Below are positions 13,751-15,612 of a stretch of 15,612 nucleotides of DNA, in pieces. The translations under genes were made by a program, and so were the position numbers. Origin of the DNA: JABJMC01 sp964459205. GTDB taxonomy: Bacteria; Patescibacteriota; Gracilibacteria; UBA1369; UBA12473. Each line of letters begins with the position of its first letter. The first letter of the stretch is position 1. The DNA lies in contig CAYWKJ010000028.1 of the NCBI GenBank assembly GCA_964459205.1, positions 1-15,612 of the forward strand, read 5' to 3'. Under the pieces are notes generated by a model. It did no database searches. It saw only the letters and a program-made list of their open reading frames with translations, and was not told the DNA's origin.

Positions 13751-14629
13751 CTAACTCGCCCGCGCGATCACCACTTCTTGCTCTAATTCTATGCCAAATT
13801 TTTCACGCACCGCGGATTTAGCTTTTTCCCCTAAGGCCAACAAATCGGCCGCGGTCCCCCCACCATCATTCATAAAAAAGTTCGCATGTTTTTCCGAGAT
13901 TTTGGCGCCACCAATTTGGTGTCCTTTTAAGCCGCATTCATCAATTAATTTTCCGGCTGGCTGGTCGGACGAGGGGTTTTTAAAAAACGATCCGCCACTG
14001 CGTCCCGGCGGTTGTTTGTCAAAACGCGCCTCCAGGGTGTCCGGACACTCTGCAACAGGTTGACCAGAGTTTTTGTCTAGACACAATTTCACCCGCAAAA
14101 CAATATCGTGAGTCTCTTTAACGCGGCTCCAGCGATAGGAAAAATCAAAATATTTTGGCCCGACTTCACGCACTCTCCGCGCGGCCAAATCATAGATCAA
14201 AGCCTCCTTAAAAACATCCTTCATTTCTGTTCCAAAACAACCCGCATTCCCCGCGGTTGCGCCACCAATAGTCCCAGGCAAACCAGCAAATGCCTCTAGC
14301 CCAGTTAAGCCGGCTTCACTCGCCGCTGTAATAATAGCTGGCCACTTAGCGCCAGCTTCTGCGATCACGCAATTTCCTTCCACATTCACTTTATTTGCCA
14401 CTATCCGTATCACCAATCCCGGAAACCCTTCATCCAAAAACAAAACATTACTCCCCCCGCCAAACGCAAAAACAGGAGTATTAGAATCAGACGCTACGCT
14501 TAATAAATGCGGCAAATTATCAATTTCTTTAAGTTCATTAAAATACCGCGCTTCACCTCCCACTCCATAAGTACAGTATGGTTTCAAAGAGACATTAGTT
14601 TGGATAGTTGAAATTTCATCTAGATTCAT
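13751..14629 (-). CDS. murB: UDP-N-acetylenolpyruvoylglucosamine reductase MurB
   Basis: This is an FAD- and NADPH-dependent cytoplasmic enzyme that reduces UDP-GlcNAc-enolpyruvate to UDP-MurNAc, the second committed step of peptidoglycan precursor synthesis. The 292-residue length is normal. FAD-domain marks are T-Y-G-V-G-G-E-A (20-27), G-G-G-S-N-V-L (57-63) and L-E-A-F-A-G-L-P-G-T-I-G-G-A-x-x-G-N-A-G (111-130). F-S-Y-R-W-S-R (163-169) carries the conserved Tyr/Arg. R-S-G-G-S-F-F-K-N-P (210-219) carries the proton-donating serine, probably Ser214. The C-terminal substrate domain includes K-L-I-D-E-C-G-L-K-G and S-E-K-H-A-N-F-F. No other mur genes adjoin it. The ATG at 14629 has no usefully spaced Shine-Dalgarno sequence and lies very close to the predicted transcription start. 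Confidence 0.96.
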   Translation of the reverse strand: MNLDEISTIQTNVSLKPYCTYGVGGEARYFNELKEIDNLPHLLSVASDSNTPVFAFGGGSNVLFLDEGFPGLVIRIVANKVNVEGNCVIAEAGAKWPAIITAASEAGLTGLEAFAGLPGTIGGATAGNAGCFGTEMKDVFKEALIYDLAARRVREVGPKYFDFSYRWSRVKETHDIVLRVKLCLDKNSGQPVAECPDTLEARFDKQPPGRSGGSFFKNPSSDQPAGKLIDECGLKGHQIGGAKISEKHANFFMNDGGGTAADLLALGEKAKSAVREKFGIELEQEVVIARAS

Positions 14630-14635
14630 ACCTCA

Positions 14636-14664
14636 TTGGTAAAGGAGTCAGGCCATAGTGTCAA
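14636..14664 (-). promoter_or_regulatory. Possible murB promoter, near-leaderless
   Basis: Minus strand: TTGACA (14659-14664), 17 bases, TACCAA (14636-14641). The -10 is poor. Transcription would start about at 14630, next to the ATG, giving a leaderless or nearly leaderless mRNA. Confidence 0.4.
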
Positions 14665-14728
14665 TAAGCTTGCGCTCAAAAAATAAATATGATTAGATTT
14701 GGGCGTCCCATTTTTCTGGGATTAATTC

Positions 14729-14804
14729 GCCGACATAGCTCAGTTGGTAGAGCAACAGTTTTGTAAACTGTGGGTCCTCGGTTCGAGCCCGAGTGTCGGC
14801 TCCA
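14729..14804 (+). tRNA. tRNA-Thr (UGU anticodon)
   Basis: The acceptor GCCGACA pairs with TGTCGGC, followed by T and encoded CCA. The D-arm is GCTC-AGTTGGTA-GAGC. The anticodon stem ACAGT/ACTGT encloses TTTGTAA (anticodon TGT). The T-arm is CTCGG-TTCGAGC-CCGAG. Length is 76. A loose promoter-like pair lies upstream (TTGCGC 14670-14675, TAGATT 14694-14699). Confidence 0.96.
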
Positions 14805-14806
14805 CA

Positions 14807-14836
14807 CGCAAAACGGAACAACGTTCCGATTTTGCG
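14807..14836 (+). other. Stable hairpin two bases after tRNA-Thr
   Basis: CGCAAAA-CGGAAC pairs with GTTCCG-TTTTGCG with one bulged A and a 3-base loop: 13 base pairs. With no T-run it is more likely a processing or stability element than a terminator. Confidence 0.6.
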
Positions 14837-14860
14837 CTACCTTTACGCCGAATTTTAAAT

Positions 14861-14893
14861 AAGCCAGCAAGGCTTGTCCCGCGGCGGAGCGGG
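14861..14893. repeat. Two tandem palindromes
   Basis: AAGCC-AGCAA-GGCTT (14861-14875) is followed two bases later by CCCGC-GGCGGA-GCGGG (14878-14893). The pair lies in non-coding DNA between tRNA-Thr and its terminator and looks like a REP-type element. Copies elsewhere cannot be checked here. Confidence 0.4.
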
Positions 14894-14919
14894 GAGGATT
14901 GTGGTCAAGTTTTCAGATT

Positions 14920-14946
14920 AAAAAGTGCCCCCCCGGGTACTTTTTT
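14920..14946 (+). terminator. Rho-independent terminator of the tRNA-Thr transcript
   Basis: AAAAAGTGCCC (14920-14930) pairs with GGGTACTTTTT across CCCC with one G-T wobble, followed by a T-run to 14946. It lies 115 bases past tRNA-Thr, so the primary transcript would carry the hairpins between. Confidence 0.8.
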
Positions 14947-14986
14947 CTCTGTAAAAAGGTTAAAACCACCTCGCGTCCGTCAAGTC

Positions 14987-15015
14987 TTGACAAATCACTG
15001 GTCTTCATATTTAAT
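14987..15015 (+). promoter_or_regulatory. Promoter of the last gene
   Basis: TTGACA (14987-14992), 17 bases, TTTAAT (15010-15015). Start expected near 15022. The leader of about 25 bases is A-rich with no Shine-Dalgarno sequence, as for most genes here. Confidence 0.75.
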
Positions 15016-15046
15016 TTTCTCCCTATTTTAAGTAAAAAATAAAACT

Positions 15047-15612
15047 ATGGCGCCAAGCAGACCAAAAGGCTCAGACGGAAGTGAATCAGAGGGATTAGTG
15101 AATCATCTAGCGGAACAAATGGCAGACAATTTAGTGCAGGTTCATGAATTACCTGACGGAAGAGCCGCCATGGAAATTTCCCTGCCTGATCCCAGGGCTT
15201 TGCAAATGCTTAGTTGGTTGAGGCAGGGTGGACGTATAGATATAGGTCCACCCGAAGAACGTTTAGCCAGAAAAGAGCGCCTTTTTGAACAATTAAGAAA
15301 TATTGATGCACAAACAGTTATTACCTTGTCTCAAGAGTATTTCAGTACTTTCCCAGAACATCCAGGTATGGATTCTTTTGATTTAGCCGGCATAGATTCA
15401 GGAGTTTCTTTTTTAGCAAATTTGGAAAGTTATATTTTTGATCCGGATCGGATGGTGGCAATGTGTCGGGGAGTCCAAGACGCTGTTCGACGTATGGCAG
15501 AAATAATTGAAGGAGAAATAATTGTTTTAGAGGCTGGTTATGGTTTGGGTTATGTTGGGATGGCGGCGCTCGCTCTAAACGAGGAATTAGGCGATCGAGT
15601 TCGCGTAATTGG
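15047..15612 (+). CDS. Putative class I SAM-dependent methyltransferase, 3' end cut by window edge
   Basis: The frame is open from the ATG at 15047 to the window end (188 codons, no stop). The N-terminus is a polar tail (S-R-P-K-G-S-D-G-S-E-S-E-G). A mixed region of about 150 residues with no recognised family follows, including M-E-I-S-L-P-D-P-R-A-L-Q-M-L. Near residue 163 the segment I-I-V-L-E-A-G-Y-G-L-G-Y-V-G-M-A-A-L-A-L has the strand-glycine-helix pattern of SAM-binding motif I (hydrophobic strand, E/D-x-G-x-G-x-G). The assignment rests on that one motif, because the acidic motif II and the catalytic part lie beyond the window. A nucleotide-binding glycine loop of another family is possible. 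It has its own promoter. Confidence 0.6.
   Translation, partial: MAPSRPKGSDGSESEGLVNHLAEQMADNLVQVHELPDGRAAMEISLPDPRALQMLSWLRQGGRIDIGPPEERLARKERLFEQLRNIDAQTVITLSQEYFSTFPEHPGMDSFDLAGIDSGVSFLANLESYIFDPDRMVAMCRGVQDAVRRMAEIIEGEIIVLEAGYGLGYVGMAALALNEELGDRVRVI

Noticed and set aside
14676..14870. Minus-strand ORF containing A-L-P-T-E-L-C-R-R
   Set aside because: It is the antisense of tRNA-Thr, a typical false ORF.
1..15612. UGA read as glycine (genetic code 25)
   Set aside because: All genes are complete and full length under the standard code, with glycine motifs encoded by GGN. Only the absence of TGA stops remains, reported as a finding.

Overview
The window looks like bacterial chromosome: it carries murB, ybeY, sigma70-type promoters, Rho-independent terminators and two tRNA genes with encoded CCA. 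Many genes are unrecognised, most starts lack a Shine-Dalgarno sequence, and there are a VirB2-like (T4SS pilin-type) membrane protein, an archaeal-type PEP carboxylase and no TGA stop codon among 15 complete genes. I infer a candidate-phyla-radiation (Patescibacteria) genome, possibly near the Peregrinibacteria/Gracilibacteria side. No marker gene here proves that placement.

Layout. 1-1793: the 3' part of an unrecognised gene, then ybeY and a terminator. 1817-2338: a GC-rich island on the minus strand with two tandem small membrane-protein genes, expressed from a promoter whose -10 palindrome lies next to ppcA. 2350-3888: ppcA, the only clear central-metabolism gene. Its stop codon overlaps that of the convergent gene 3885-5579, which encodes a triplicated, probably helix-turn-helix array protein. 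That gene is divergent from a small anchored BamE/SmpA-like protein (5756-6109), and the two promoters share one -35 element.

6242-8040: an unrecognised gene, an EF-hand protein gene and tRNA-Pro(UGG). Exact copies of the tRNA 3' end lie on both sides of the EF-hand gene, like attachment sites. 8101-11834: a two-gene minus-strand operon encoding a small coiled-coil protein and an 1134-residue acidic protein with a (PTEQPEE)n linker and two peptidoglycan-binding-like domains.

11941-14629: a PRC-barrel protein, a VirB2-like membrane protein, an MBL-fold hydrolase and murB, with an unusual nested inverted repeat between the last two. 14729-15612: tRNA-Thr(UGU), a series of hairpins ending in a terminator, and the start of a gene with a methyltransferase-like glycine motif, cut by the window edge.

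Functional links are loose. Cell-envelope themes recur (murB, peptidoglycan-binding-like domains, pilin-like protein, BamE-like protein, EF-hand protein with four cysteines). ybeY, the tRNAs and ppcA are housekeeping. No gap without a gene exceeds 300 bases. The longest, about 240 bases at 14805-15046, holds hairpins, a terminator and a promoter.
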